A DNA stretch of 64,000 bases from Ciona intestinalis (lineage: Eukaryota > Chordata > Ascidiacea > Phlebobranchia > Cionidae): assembly GCF_000224145.3 (NCBI RefSeq), contig NC_020169.2, positions 1,910,662 through 1,974,661 of the forward strand, written 5' to 3'. The translations under genes were made by a program, and so were the position numbers. The notes beneath the pieces are model-generated. The model was not told the DNA's origin and made no database searches. It saw only the letters and a list, made by a program, of their open reading frames with translations. This document shows positions 1-13,640 of this stretch, in pieces. Each line of letters opens with the position of its first letter. Position 1 is the stretch's first letter.

Positions 1-3000
1 GTAATTTAGTGTCGCGATTTTGCTTCCCACGATTCCGACGTTTCATACGCTGTCACACGGAATCGTATAAGCACTATAAGATGACCAGTTACCTTGTTTA
101 TTTCGCCTGTGGTCCAACAGCGCTGCGGAAAAAGGATGTTTACGCTTAGCAAAGCCGGTCACCCCGTTGTCCATAGCGCAGTATAAGGTCTATCCTTTAT
201 ATGTTAATTCGTTGCTGAATCTAAGACACCGTTGTCACCCAATACTTCATTTCCCACACTCTATAATGTGCCGCAGTCGCTTTTTTCTAAAATTTGATTA
301 TAAAAGTGGTCTGGAAGTCAGAAAATGGAAAATTCTTAGAAAAATGCAAACTTTTTGTAAAAATCCTGATAAAGTACATTTTAAATCAATTTTAACCGAA
401 TTGTAACCGATTAGGGTAAACGTTGTTTCAATTGTATATACATGCTGATTAGGTCATGTTATTTTTAAGGTAAATTAAAATTCCAGCCCTCGCAGAGAAT
501 GACGGTTGAGTGCTGACGTGCGTTTACGTTTGCTCAGGAAAATTATTCCGACAGTAACGTTATCCCATCAGAGCTCCAAATCCTGTAATCTGTCAAAACA
601 AGTTAGTGGTTCGAATTGGGGTCGCGCCTAACAGACCCTGACACAAATCACTCGCCGGTGATTAGCAAAAAAGCGGAGTGACAGAGCGCGTCGTTCTCAC
701 AACTATTGAAGTGGTTTCGTCGTGTTTTCCACTTCGGCAGTGCTGGGTTGTTGTGAGGATAGTCTGCCGCTAGCTGTGTCAGTGCTAGCGGCGTCCGCAA
801 CACAAAACACGCAGTAAATCTGACGGAACTAATGCAAACGCTCGTATTTCAAGGCAAATTAACGCCGATTTGTTTATCGAAGCTTTGGTGCGGCCACTTT
901 ACATCAAACGAAATGCAACTGATTGACAGCGTAGGTTTGTTCGGAGGGAAAGAAAAGCAAAACAATGTTCTGCGGCTTTGTGATGTTGTTGCAACACACT
1001 GGGTCTCGGTTTCGGGTGCTCCAATTAGTTCTTTAATGATCAATCGCAACGCCACGCAGCGCTCCACGTCAATTACGCCGCGCATATAGGGAATAGATCC
1101 TTGCGCCAAAATCCGTTTTAAACTAATCAGGCGGAGAGGGGACCGAGGTAGCAGCTAAAGCCGCACACCTGCTCTGGCAGGCAAATTTAAGTGCCGACTA
1201 TGCCCGTTCGCCCAATCGGTCATTGCCGTGCACGCGATGATGCGGCTTCAGCCACTGTTAACCCCGACTGTTGCATGCTCGTTTGCATTCTGACATTCCG
1301 TGGGCATATTCCTGCTTGTTGGCTAAACAGCCGCAACCGATAGAGCCGATCGTTGAAACTTAATTTTGTTAGTGGGAGCAGCTGCAAGCCCCAGATTAAC
1401 CCAGCCTCATTTAGCTTAAAACAGGGCCTCCGATTTTACGTATGAGTGGCTGTTTAAGTGTTCGTTCCATAACAGGTGCTTTCTCATCTGCGTGTCAAGC
1501 TTGTTCGTGTTAGGTTACACACCCTCAGTTATGTACGCCGCATTCTACCCGTGTTTCACCCTGCAGGTCCCCTATAATTGAAATATCAAAAGCCGTGACT
1601 GAACGGATACCAAAGGGCCCGTGTTACACATTCACTTGCCATGGAAATACGGTAAAGCATTTGAACCACGGGCGACCGCCTGAACGTGCGGGTGTAGTTT
1701 GTATCACTGTCGCACGCTATTTGCTATTTAAAGAATCCGCGTATCAAACGAAAGTTTTACCGGCATTAGGCATAAATTTCTCCTAATGAATTACACTTTA
1801 ATACAAACCTAGTATAGTCCGTATTTACAATATGTTTTTTAGCTCGAACAGTTTCGATTTAAAAACTAAAACCAACTTCCTTTAAAAACATATTAGCTTA
1901 AAAATCGTTTCATAAATAATGGTTGCATGTTTGAAATGAAACTGACCATTTAATCCGTGTTTTCTGCATCTTTTGACGTTGCTTGACGAATCGCCAATAA
2001 GGACTGCACAATAATTAGGCTTAAAATTACTTTGGTCTTTAGATCTCATTGTATTCCCTTAATCCTACTGATCTTTGGTTTAATGACTAAATACGGTGTG
2101 GGTGGGAGTGTGAAACGTAACTCCTGTAATTTCCGCCGGCATTGCCGACAAAGGTCACAAACAAGCTTCCTACCCCACTTGGTGTTTTCCTATAGTTTAT
2201 TTAAATGGAAAAAGTAATGAAGTCACTTGATATACTTTGTTAAGGTAAAGGAACTGCGGACAGATTTAATTGGTCCTCATTAGGTGGCCAGTGGCGTCTT
2301 TTAACGTCTTAGGAATCTCGTAAATCGTATACCGCAGGGTGGTCTCTGCGTTCTCCTGTTGTCCGGTTACAGATAGAGCGCTAAACCGATGTAAAAAGCA
2401 ATAACGCTAATTCTCCAGTGCCAACCGCAGAAAAAGGAACCAAAGAATTCCTCTTGGTTTACTCGGACTTGAAGGCTATTGGGTTTAATAAGAAGACGAG
2501 TCTGTAAGATAAGAATTGCGTCACAAGACAGGGGGGGGGGTGAGGAACGCGTTTTTATCACGAGATGAAGTCTTGTGACAGTAAACATTTTTATTTGACC
2601 CAATTTTATGACGGTTTGCTTTCACCTGCAAAGTTTCACTTCGCGTCTGGGTAAGATCGGGCTGTGCTTACACTGCTAAGTATGCCTTCAATCGTTCGCA
2701 CATCGCACTGTGTGGTGGCGGGTCACTAGGGTAGCATCCGGAACCTGCTGATGCCGCTTTATCTCCGTTAAGCGAATAAAAGATTCCTCGACACAACAGG
2801 GTCGATTAGAGGCAGCTCCACATAAATATTAGTATCCCACTTAATCCCACGCATTGTGGTGGCCACAGGGTCCACTCAGGGCGTGGAAGCAATGCTACAA
2901 TCCAGCCGCGGTTGACTGTCACCCGCACCCGGCCGAATGACAGCCGTTTTCGTCAACTGGTCTCGGACACGAAACGGGTGCCATGTTTATCGGGTGTTGA

Positions 3001-5980
3001 CGCTTCAATAGGAAGTTCTGTCAAATCGAAACGATACTAGATTCGCGGTTGGCACTTGGATTGGATAATAACGTACCGGCTTGACAAGCGCTTCCTTGCC
3101 ACCGCCGGTTCTTTCATGACTAAGTCTCAAATAGTTGCCAGTTTTGACAACCTTTGTACAACACATCGCAACTTCTAGAACGCGCTGTGTGGCGATTTGT
3201 TGTCTGTTCGCGACGCAACACAAGGACGTATTTCCAGATCAAGACATCAGTTTTTTGATCTCTTCCGAGCTATAGAACCGCCAGGAAACTTAACAGACAC
3301 CCTTTTAATTGCGATACCCTTAACCGGACAAAGCTTCAGCTGTGGTTAAATGTTCCTTCCTAAATTAACTAGAAAGGCGCGGTTAGAAACACGCATGTCG
3401 TCATTTTACACCTGACGGAAATCCGAAAGTACCTCAACCTACGTCAGTGCTCCCAATTAACCGCCCGTGTGGCGAACTTGATCCACGGAAAGCGAGTATC
3501 GCGCACCAAAGGCTTGGGCGGCCACAACAAGCCTGTTTGTTACGGCGACTTGCAATAAAAGCTGGCAGTGAATTGTTGGGGCAACAAGGCGGTATGGATG
3601 GCGCTTGTGGTTTTATGCACGTGCTTGGGTGCGTTTGGGGACGCGCGAATACAGAGTTTTATATGCACACTATAGCCAAGGCATTACGTAACCTTCTTAA
3701 GGTTCTTACAGCAGGAATTCAACAAAAATCTCAGTAGACCACGAAGAAGTTGGCAAGCCGTTCAATCCCTAACTGTGTTTACTGTTAGCGGAGTTGGCGT
3801 GCGCTGACGACTACAATTCCGTGGCCAGTTGTTCAAACAAAATGTACATGTGACCGAAGCTACTATCATCCATCACTGGGTAAAGCAGGTGCGGGAAGTT
3901 GTCAGGCTCCAATTTCAAAGTCCCTTTCAGGCAATGTTGAGGTTTTACAAGCATTCAGATGGATGCCGATATGCGGGTTAATTAATTCCAACCAGACGGA
4001 AGATCAAACGGAGGGAAAACACATGCCCGACCACTCGTGCAGAAGCTATTATATTATTTAGTGCACATCAATGGGGTAAAGCCTGCTGGTGTAATTATGT
4101 TCGCTGAAAATGGGCAGCTGGCCGATTGCCCAACGACGTTCTACTCCCTAAAGTGCGGCTGCCTTTAAAATCTTAAGTAATTTCAACTATGGATTATCGC
4201 ACTTAGACCGTACTAGGTTTTCAGGTCAACTTTGAAAGAGGTTTTTGTCGTTAAAAAAATTCTCGCATTACCACATCATTAGTCGTGCCCCTCATACCCC
4301 CTTGTCACTCTGTGTTTCATGCGCCGAGTCGCATCTTTTCTAAATCCCCGCTACCCGACACGACAATGCAACTTTATACTGCAGCTATTGGAAGCCCCTG
4401 TTGTCTTAAGCTGTCACCATGTTTCTCTTGCAAAGTGAGACGACCCGGGGGATTATTTCACTTTGGTTTTAACGCGCAGGAAGCTCTACGTCGTGGATTA
4501 TCTTAGCCGTACCCAAACAGAAGGACGTGCGTTTACATTGCAAAGGTTCGAAAAATGTCTTACCCCGAAACACTATCTCAGCTTAAAACTATAAAACCAC
4601 GGCTCCGACGGACAGTACGGAATGAGTTATCATTCACTGATGACCCCGTCGGTCGTGACTAACTACAGATTCGAACTTCTGCTCCTTGTTCGGGGTCGTG
4701 TTGTTTTATTTCGTAATTAAAACGCACGCACTCTTACACTGGTCATAGTTTCGGCTAAACGAGCTGGAAAGATAACTGGGTGGTGGAAAATATTCCTAAA
4801 ACAACAAGCGGCATGCCGGGCATTGATAGATTCTGACAGATGGTCCTGTTTTGCCTCTGACTCACTTAAGCACTGGGGTGCACTGGTAATCTATATCGTT
4901 CACCCATTCCTAAACCGACTACCGATGTAGGACCGACCTTCATAAAGATTAGAGATTGTGTTCGTTTGTTTGCACTCGCCGTTTCAGCTACGTTGAAAGA
5001 TTTTTAAAGGCTGTAAAAATTCTGCACGGTTGCAGGCCAAAAGCAACAGAAACATTGCCATAAAATGCGCTGCGGGCGTGTATATTTTCATGTAAATTTT
5101 AACATACCAGTTTCAAAAGAATGGTTTTACTTTTCGTTCGGCGAAAAATCTCATGTTTTTAAATCGTTTTTGAACAAAGAGAGCTTTTATGTTTACAACG
5201 TCTAATTGAGTCTAATGATTAAAGATTCCTGGAAAGTGGAATTGAAAACATGATTCGAAAATGGCTGGCCGTCCTTAAGGCCTTGTGTGACCGTTGAAAG
5301 TTAATTTTACCCCCTGTCCCACAGTCCATTGGTGATCACATCAAAGTCAGCTAATTGAATCTTAACGATGGGTCGCCTGTCAGTGAGGAACTGAGCCCAG
5401 AAACTCAACACGAAGCTAAAACAAACTCCTCGTCCAAAAGCGAGTTTAACAGGATCCCCGGCCAACTGCATACATTGAGTGGAGCGCCAATGCTATGGAC
5501 AAAACACAAAGTTAAAAGTGGCCTGTCTAGATTACAGACAGACCGCCTGTAGTGTGGTTGGACAGTCGCCGCCATTGGACAGCAAGGTTATTTGCTGCTA
5601 CAGTATCGTTTGTCGTGGGTGGCCTGTTGTTTTAGATATAATAGGAAACCGGACAGTCTTCCTGGTCTCTTCTTCTGTGTTCTAATGATCGCCTTTATCC
5701 AGAGATCATCTTCTGCTATCTACGCGTGAGAACGACTGATCTGTTTATTTATCCGAGTCATCCGAAAATCTGGCTGATCATCGCTTGACAGAATACGGAT
5801 CGAGTTTTTTTTCTCTTTCCCACCGGAAAAATGTGGAAATACTGGCCCGTAAACCTTCCGAAATACCGTTGTAGTTGTTTGTAAAATATTTTACTTTGTG
5901 AATATAAATACTTTTAGACGCGAGGGTAAATAAGTTACATTCCCTCATTCATTCAACACTAAAAGAATTGTCATAAAACA
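1..5980. other. Gene-poor, comparatively GC/CpG-rich DNA with no recognisable feature
   Basis: I see no coding region that I can support. Open frames are under about 100 codons, resemble no family, and do not join through GT-AG introns into a sensible product. None of the MITE or SINE families found after 13 kb occurs here. CpG is visibly common compared with the AT-rich DNA to the right. It may be intergenic or regulatory DNA of a gene beyond the left edge; nothing in the sequence decides this. Confidence 0.5.
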
Positions 5981-6614
5981 TGAGGGAAATAACGTGATTT
6001 TAAAACAGGAAACGTCCCATACCTGCGGCCTTGCCACATTAAAATCCTCCGTAAGTTCACAACAAGTACAGTGTGGACTGCGGTTGTTACTTGTTTATTT
6101 ACTTTTCGTGTTCAGGACAAAGCTACCTTTGTCGGTACTCGATCTGACTGAATAAATTCGAAAATCTACAGTTGTCATCTTGAAATGAAAGATTGCACAA
6201 GACATGGTACAGCTATTGTAACGCCGTGACGATGTATATACGACAGGAGTGGGAATAATAACTTCTATAAATAGCTAGTCTTCAGAAAATTACGCAATCG
6301 TTTTATGCAATACAGCGCTTGTGATGTTTGATGGTTTATTTACCATCAATATCAAAAGATTAATAAGTAGTTCTTGATAATTTAAACAGAATATGTCATA
6401 TCGTTTCGCGAATTTGACTTTTTATCTAAATAGCCTAAGCAGAAATTCGTAACATTTGTGTAAAACCATAGATACCTTGTAAGGTATCTATGGTAAAACC
6501 ATCGCTGGCGTCTACTTAGTCGACAACAACGTATTACCGTATACCACATGAATCGTTCGTTTAAATACTAAGTCGACATTGTCGCGTACACTTTCGCCGA
6601 TTGGACACCCGCCG
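5981..6614. repeat. Left copy of a ~630 bp sequence duplicated across an assembly gap
   Basis: This stretch is repeated almost letter for letter at 7115-7742. Differences sit mainly in the first ~80 bases, where the right copy drops single bases from short runs (for example GGG to GG, TTTT to TTT, GCC to GC), the pattern expected of a poor read end. The left copy runs directly into Ns. The simplest reading is that two contig ends overlap and were not merged, so only one copy exists in the genome. A true recent duplication cannot be excluded. Confidence 0.85.
6465..6494. repeat. Perfect hairpin, 14 bp arms, 2 base loop
   Basis: The arm ACCATAGATACCTT is followed by GT and then its exact reverse complement. 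The same hairpin recurs at 7593-7622 in the second copy of the duplicated block. It is not followed by a T-tract and is not next to a gene, so it is not a histone-type 3' end or a terminator. It may be the remains of a fold-back element. Confidence 0.8.
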
Positions 6615-7114
6615 NNNNNNNNNNNNNNNNNNNNNNNNNNNNNNNNNNNNNNNNNNNNNNNNNNNNNNNNNNNNNNNNNNNNNNNNNNNNNNNNNNNNNN
6701 NNNNNNNNNNNNNNNNNNNNNNNNNNNNNNNNNNNNNNNNNNNNNNNNNNNNNNNNNNNNNNNNNNNNNNNNNNNNNNNNNNNNNNNNNNNNNNNNNNNN
6801 NNNNNNNNNNNNNNNNNNNNNNNNNNNNNNNNNNNNNNNNNNNNNNNNNNNNNNNNNNNNNNNNNNNNNNNNNNNNNNNNNNNNNNNNNNNNNNNNNNNN
6901 NNNNNNNNNNNNNNNNNNNNNNNNNNNNNNNNNNNNNNNNNNNNNNNNNNNNNNNNNNNNNNNNNNNNNNNNNNNNNNNNNNNNNNNNNNNNNNNNNNNN
7001 NNNNNNNNNNNNNNNNNNNNNNNNNNNNNNNNNNNNNNNNNNNNNNNNNNNNNNNNNNNNNNNNNNNNNNNNNNNNNNNNNNNNNNNNNNNNNNNNNNNN
7101 NNNNNNNNNNNNNN
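6615..7114. other. Assembly gap (500 N)
   Basis: Exactly 500 undetermined bases. The round number suggests a default gap size rather than a measured one. Sequence on both sides is the same ~630 bp block, so the true gap may be zero or negative. Confidence 0.98.
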
Positions 7115-7742
7115 GAGGAATAACGTGATTTAAAACAGGAACGTCCCATACCTGCGGCTTGCCACATTAAAATCTTCCGTAAGTTCACAACAAGTACAGT
7201 GTGGACTGCGGTTGTTACTTGTTTATTTACTTTTCGTGTTCAGGACAAAGCTACCTTTGTCGGTACTCGATTTGACTGAATAAATTCGAAAATCTACAGT
7301 TGTCATCTTGAAATGAAAGATTGCACAAGACATGGTACAGCTATTGTAACGCCGTGACGATGTATATACGACAGGAGTGGGAATAATAACTTCTATAAAT
7401 AGCTAGTCTTCAGAAAATTACGCAATCGTTTTATGCAATACAGCGCTTGTGATGTTTGATGGTTTATTTACCATCAATATCAAAAGATTAATAAGTAGTT
7501 CTTGATAATTTAAACAGAATATGTCATATCGTTTCGCGAATTTGACTTTTTATCTAAATAGCCTAAGCAGAAATTCGTAACATTTGTGTAAAACCATAGA
7601 TACCTTGTAAGGTATCTATGGTAAAACCATCGCTGGCGTCTACTTAGTCGACAACAACGTATTACCGTATACCACATGAATCGTTCGTTTAAATACTAAG
7701 TCGACATTGTCGCGTACACTTTCGCCGATTGGACACCCGCCG
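7115..7742. repeat. Right copy of the gap-flanking duplication
   Basis: Near-identical to 5981-6614, including the 30 bp perfect hairpin at 7593-7622. Past 7742 the sequence becomes unique. Errors concentrated at the gap edge suggest this copy is the low-quality start of the next contig. Confidence 0.85.
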
Positions 7743-10700
7743 ACGCCGCCGTTTTGAAATGCGATTAAAAACCAAACGCGTTTTACCATTGTATAATGTC
7801 TCATTTAAAGCTCTATTAGTTTTAACATTAAAAATATCACCACGTCTCTGAAATACTCGGTCGTTTGAGCGACTTGTGCGAATTGTTAAGAAAAGATTAG
7901 CGCTTCTAACATTTGATATTGGGCATGGTTTATGTCAGATATTTGATTTTCTGTGAAAGCGAAAGATTTCATTAAAGGTTAGTGATAAAGTATTACGACT
8001 TTTACTTCGTCTGAACAAAATACGCGTTTAACCGAAACCGATACAGAGAATACTCATATTTTAACTATTACCTATGTCGTGCTGTTATTGCGTGCTCGTA
8101 GTAAAATCCGATTTGAACCGTAAATTGAAATCCTGCTGGATTGCTAAATGACAGGCTTTGTGTTCTTGCTACGGTCGCAGCAGCAGCTGCGTTTACCAAC
8201 CAACGGAGGGCAACCATAAAGGCAGTGAAGGACACAGAACAGGCATAAGAATGCGGCCACTTCCTCTCTGATTTTAACCTTGGAAATTACACGTCGTCAA
8301 AAAGCCACCTGTGCCGAGGCAATGGTATGCCGAATACTGGTTTGATAACAAACAGCCGGTATCGACTGCGCTCTATACGCCTGAGCACGCAAAGGGTGGA
8401 AGGCCAAATGCCGGTGAAACCGTGGCACGTGCGGACAATTTACTTAGCGGCCGCAAACAAGCGGGTTTTCTTGCCAAAAATGACACCCTACGACCGGAAA
8501 GTTCTTCTACGCTGTATAGTATTGAGCCGATAACCTGCATTTTAAGCAAGCGTAATAAGGAAACTATATTATCAAGCCAAACATAACTCCAGCGCGACCT
8601 CATTTGGTAGAGTCGGTAAAACCTGCGAAATGATCAATGCTTTGTAAAGGATATTTCGTACTGCGAGATACATTAATTGTTTATAGTAAAAAAACTTAAT
8701 TTATACTGCAAAAAGGGCGGGCCTTTGTGTTATACCTTGCTGTGCAACCCAGATCGTCATGCCGTTGATACTATAGACCATTCAAACCTTATTAATGCGT
8801 TATATTTAACAAATGGAGTTTTACCCACTCTAAAAAGTGGTCGTATTTGAATGAGGTCCCCTAAGCCATGAACCCGGGGATTTTGGGTAAATTCAAGACC
8901 CCCTATCTCTCTTGTACGTCATATATACGTAATTCTATAGCTACGTTGATAATTCCACTTACACAGTGATAACCTTTAAATACGGAGGCTCAGAGATCAA
9001 AGCCTCTCGTGGGTGGTTCCGCAGGAAATGCTGGTTATTGGCGGGGATGAGGTCTGATCTTTTTAAACCGAGCGTACTAGTTGTTTACTCACCGTAAATC
9101 AAGCCACGAATCATAAGCACTGATCTAACATTACTCAGATGCCGTCACGTATCAGCGTCGTCAAGATACGGTAATCTGTTATTTCATGAGACCATTGCGC
9201 CAGCCAAGGATCTATGGGTAGTATGTCGTGGAAGTCCCGGGACGGGCAGAACCGTTTGATCCATCGCCCATGCTGCATATTACTTGACAGCTTGTACTGT
9301 CATATAGGAATGGAGAATTGAAACCAAGAGCCGATTTCGCCACTCTAATCCTTCGACCTGTTAACCAGTAAACAGCGATTTTTATACTTTAATTGGTGGG
9401 TTTTGTGGGGTTTAACGCGGGATTTAAACTTGTTTTTAACGCACGAACAGATGAGATGGGCCTCTGCCAACGCTTTTTCTTAACAGCTGCTGTATATGAC
9501 GGGTTTTATGTGAAATATATCCAAAGTACCAACGGCTACACCTTAGCTGCAAAGCGGGGTTGTGATTTTTCAACGCCTAGATTAAGCCGCATCAAGATTA
9601 AACGTTCAGTATGACAGTGCTGTAAACTTTGTGGTCGAGTTCGTGGTCTCACAGGGCAATGCACCTGCGGAAGGTCGATCGACAGGTGTTCATTTCGACG
9701 CCGGAAGATCTGCCAAGCTTGACGACTTATAATTGCTCCGATAACGAAAAACATATACCCAGTAAATTATGCAAGGTTTTTGCCCAAAGATTGTGGCCAG
9801 AGATTCCTCGTTTGGGTGATATGCTTATCGCTGATAACGAGCGTGCGGGACGGTGCGCTTTTGCCAAGCTTCCAGCATACCAGTTTTACGAGTAGGTATA
9901 TTGTGCGCTACCGGTTTCATACACAGAAAGTGTTTAATGTACCTAAAAAAATGTATGACACAGATTTTCTGGTCAGTTTTAATACAAACACCAATGCTTT
10001 TGGTTTTTAAACCGATTTTTTTGAGATGAAAATCTTATGATACATAAATGATTGTATAGAAACTGTATGGTATACCTAATTGGTTAAGTAATTGTTTTTC
10101 TAGAAATTTGTATTCGTTAAATTGATTCGGTTTTAACGTGTTCGAAATAGCCATATATAGGCTACATAACACAGCACTCATAGTTGCACATAGATATATC
10201 AGGTTTCTTATTTAGAGTTTGTTTATGTTAAACAGAACACAGCTGTTATATCACACGCTGCGATGAAATCATACGAAATTGTGTTTGGTCACATTACCTG
10301 ACCAAAATTCGAGCTACTTTTATTTTCCATGACATTCCTATAGTTCATCCCGGATCTAGAGCCTAGCACGCTCGATCAAGCATAGGACTTTGTCTCAAAA
10401 CTGCTCCAGGTCTTATGCCTGCCTTTAATTGTTTGGAAGAAATCGAAAATCGCCGGATTTTGACAGCAAAAACACAAAGCTATCGCAAACGCTGTGGTCT
10501 CAGGGCCCCCGTTGTAATCGGAGCAGGCCGCATAACTTTTCATATAATCATCAGCGGTTAGTCTCGGGGCTTGCGTGCCACTGCACCTGTTGCGGTCTAG
10601 AAAGTGGTTACACCGAGCCATTGTTTTGGCGGCTTACGTCATGTAGTCAAGGAAAAACAAGCTTCTTACTATAGTAAAAGGGGACTTTCATTGCTACGCA

Positions 10701-12800
10701 GCTTATTTAATGAACGCTCACGCATTCCGCCTTCGCGAAGCCGTAGAATAAACAGTTCAGAACAACGATGCGCTTGATACCGAAAGCACAAACAATAGCA
10801 GCTGCTGCAGGGCAAGCCCGGTGCGTGAGAAACTTGTGAATTTTGAAATGTTATAGATTCGGCTTTAGCAAGTGAAATTGAATGCCAACAATTCCCGCTG
10901 TTGTCATTGAATTCCGACTTTGCGGTTACCGTTTCGCGTCTTCTTTTCCTACAAGGATTACCTTGTATTTTTGCCCGACAGAGCGCAAACAACACAAGCA
11001 CGGTTACGTCGTTTCACACGCCATGCACCCCCGCTTCGATTGCAGGCTATAATAAACAACTTGGCTTTCAAAGTCGACCGTGGCCATAGGGCCGCAGCGG
11101 TGCGTTCATCATACAAACATTCTAAGCACCGAGATCCCATAACCCCGTCCACGATCACTGGGGTCTGGTTACCACACTTTCAATTCCCTGCAAGCGACCC
11201 AAGCAGATCTCCGCGCCATTGTGATAAATAAGAATGCCGCTATTCACGCTTTTCTCCGGAATCTGCATCACCCGTGGAAAAATTGCATCTTGAGTTACAG
11301 AAATGCCCAACAAGCTGCCATTCGTTTATTGCTTGCCATTGTAACGCGAGCACGTGTTTTCGAGCACCAAATGACCTATAGAAAACCATATACAAAACGT
11401 ACGCTCACGGCCGAGCATATATCGATAAAGTCAGTCGTGCAGAAACCAGGAGTTATAACCAGTGATCCATATACGGTTAGATATGCCGCACTATCTTACC
11501 CACTTGTTTAAACAACTAGGCAGTGTAACACAATCTATGGCAATATTGAAATTTTGTTTAACAATTATGGAGTATAATCAACCTCGTTTTTCATTAAATG
11601 TTGCGTACATTCCGTTTTGGTTAGGCACCTTTCAGAACCAGCAGCCGTCCCCATCGTCGCTTTGAATAATCACGTTTTCACTTTCACCCAAACACACGCA
11701 CGAGTCGTCAAACGGCCAAGCGAAAGTTTTTAATTTTTGGTCGGGTACCTCAGTCAATTTTTTTTTTGCAAATTAAAAATACCGTCCGACCAGCGAGCCG
11801 TTTCCACACAGTGTCGACTTTACCGTTCGCGCCAATGAGAAACAATAGAATAAAGCCGGCAGTGACTATAGTAGCGTGTATAGGATTTTAGAATGTCGTT
11901 CAAATATCAGAACTAGACCGCAGGTACCACAACTTGCGTCATTTGGCGTAGGATCCTGCCGGAACTGGTATATGTACGGGCTAAACAACGACACGTGCCA
12001 TTGACAAGACATTATTCAATATACTCCATTCAGGGTCAACCAATAATTCGATCACATCATGTTTTGCGTGACGATGAAAAAATGTCGTAGCTTGTTGATC
12101 CATATACACCTCGTCCATCGTTTAAAGCCAAATGGCGTTGCCAATACAAATAGTAGGCGCGTTACAAATTGGATAGGCGTCTTGCTCATTGGGTTGCGGC
12201 CAGTATTTAACATTTGTTCTGAGTGACGTTTGCGTCGTGCTATGTATATGTCGTTCTACTGTCGCATAATTGTAATCATATTCATAAATGACCATATACA
12301 TTGTATTGCCCTCCCCGTAAGACACAGCCTTTCCGACAGTAGACCATGTTGTACGCGGCTGCGTACTGACAACTAGCGGTTAAAGCATCGTACGACTGAC
12401 TGAATGATAAATGAAATTTATTTATACTCGCTTCGCGGGAAAACGACGGTGATGTTCTGTTTAGTACACTTCGTTTCCGAATTCCGAGTTATCATGTTTG
12501 TTGTTTTGTAGATGCGTATTTTGGATCTTTAGTGAATGGCTGGTAATTTATACAGTTAAAAGGACCACTGGGTTGAAGCAGCTATACCCTAGGTAAATCG
12601 CCCATAGACACCACAATGGCAGCAGCGTTGAGCCTCGAGCTCTATACCTACTTTGCTATGGCCATTGCAGATGCGCTAACTCCTATCCTACTGCGCTGAA
12701 CGACCGGGTTTCGCAAAACCAGTTTGAAAGAGCATTGTCGCACTCAACAGCATACATTCGCAGCGTATAGGCTTCAAAATTAATCGATCATGAGTTTCAC
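7743..12800. other. Gene-poor, comparatively GC/CpG-rich DNA with no recognisable feature
   Basis: Same character as the left end: many short open frames on all strands, none convincing, no MITE or SINE copies and no tRNA-like fold that I can see. The change to AT-rich, repeat-bearing DNA occurs at about 12.8-13.3 kb. I cannot assign a function. Confidence 0.45.
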
Positions 12801-13399
12801 ACCTTGAACTTGGCTATATAGAATGACCGCCAGTCTCACGCCTTTCGGTCACCAGATAACCTTGATTTTGACACTAAAGCAAACCAAATGCCGCAAACTA
12901 ATGCAACTGCATAGCAGTGCAAATATACAGCAGGTAATGGGAAATCTCTCTCGGTCGTTGATAGGGCAGCTTTCCAGTTCTTCTTATATAATACGATTTT
13001 ATCTCCAAGCCGACCGACCGATTCTACAAAGGGACTGTTATTGTTAATAACCAACAGATGCTATCTTTCTTTATTGGCGGTTGAAAATCGACCGTGTCCC
13101 CGTTTGTATGCTATCTCGACCTCATCAACACGGTTCGCTTCACACATTTAACCGGTCGTGTGATCATTTAAGTGTTTGTGTCTGACCGTCGGCCCTCTCC
13201 CTTCATTTTAATTGAATTGTCATTATTCACTCAAATTTAACTGACAACGATATTAAATTAAAACAACACTGTACACTCCTGTGGGAAGGTAAACTTGGTA
13301 GACTGTCGTTTGTTTCACGTTTTGAGAAGAACTGAATCTGTGATGGTATTATTAACACTATACAGTTTGTTGTCTGACGAAAATTATGACTTTAGTTGA

Positions 13400-13614
13400 C
13401 TTTAAATCTATGTTATATAGTAGGTTATTACTATGTTATATAGTAGGTTAAGCCAATTTATGACACTTTTTCATTCTCTGTTCTCGTCTTATTTAGTCGT
13501 AAAAAGGATATTTACAGAAATGTATAACCGTATCCTTACCACTCTAAAATAAACCACAGATCAGAAAATATGAGAGTTCGGTGCAGCAGGCTGTCCCATC
13601 TTAACCCACAGTAC
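13400..13614 (+). mobile_element. Degenerate MITE (GGGTGGGG family)
   Basis: Family landmarks in order are a damaged TATAGTAGG start (itself duplicated in tandem at about 13412-13450), TTTTTCATTCTCTG, a CTCGTC block, an ACCGTATCC block and a CTGTCCCATCTTAACCC end. It is the first family member met from the left edge. Left boundary uncertain. Confidence 0.6.
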
Positions 13615-13640
13615 AAAAACTTAATGATCAGAGCTGTTTA

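Noticed and set aside
601..650. GGTTCGAATTGG as a tRNA B box
   Set aside because: No matching acceptor stem, anticodon arm or A box at the right distance.
3447..3737. 96-codon plus-strand frame in the GC-rich left region
   Set aside because: No recognisable domain, and length is within chance for this composition; other frames of similar size overlap nearby.
6568..7188. Apparent open frames of 175-206 codons across the N gap
   Set aside because: They consist almost wholly of undetermined bases.
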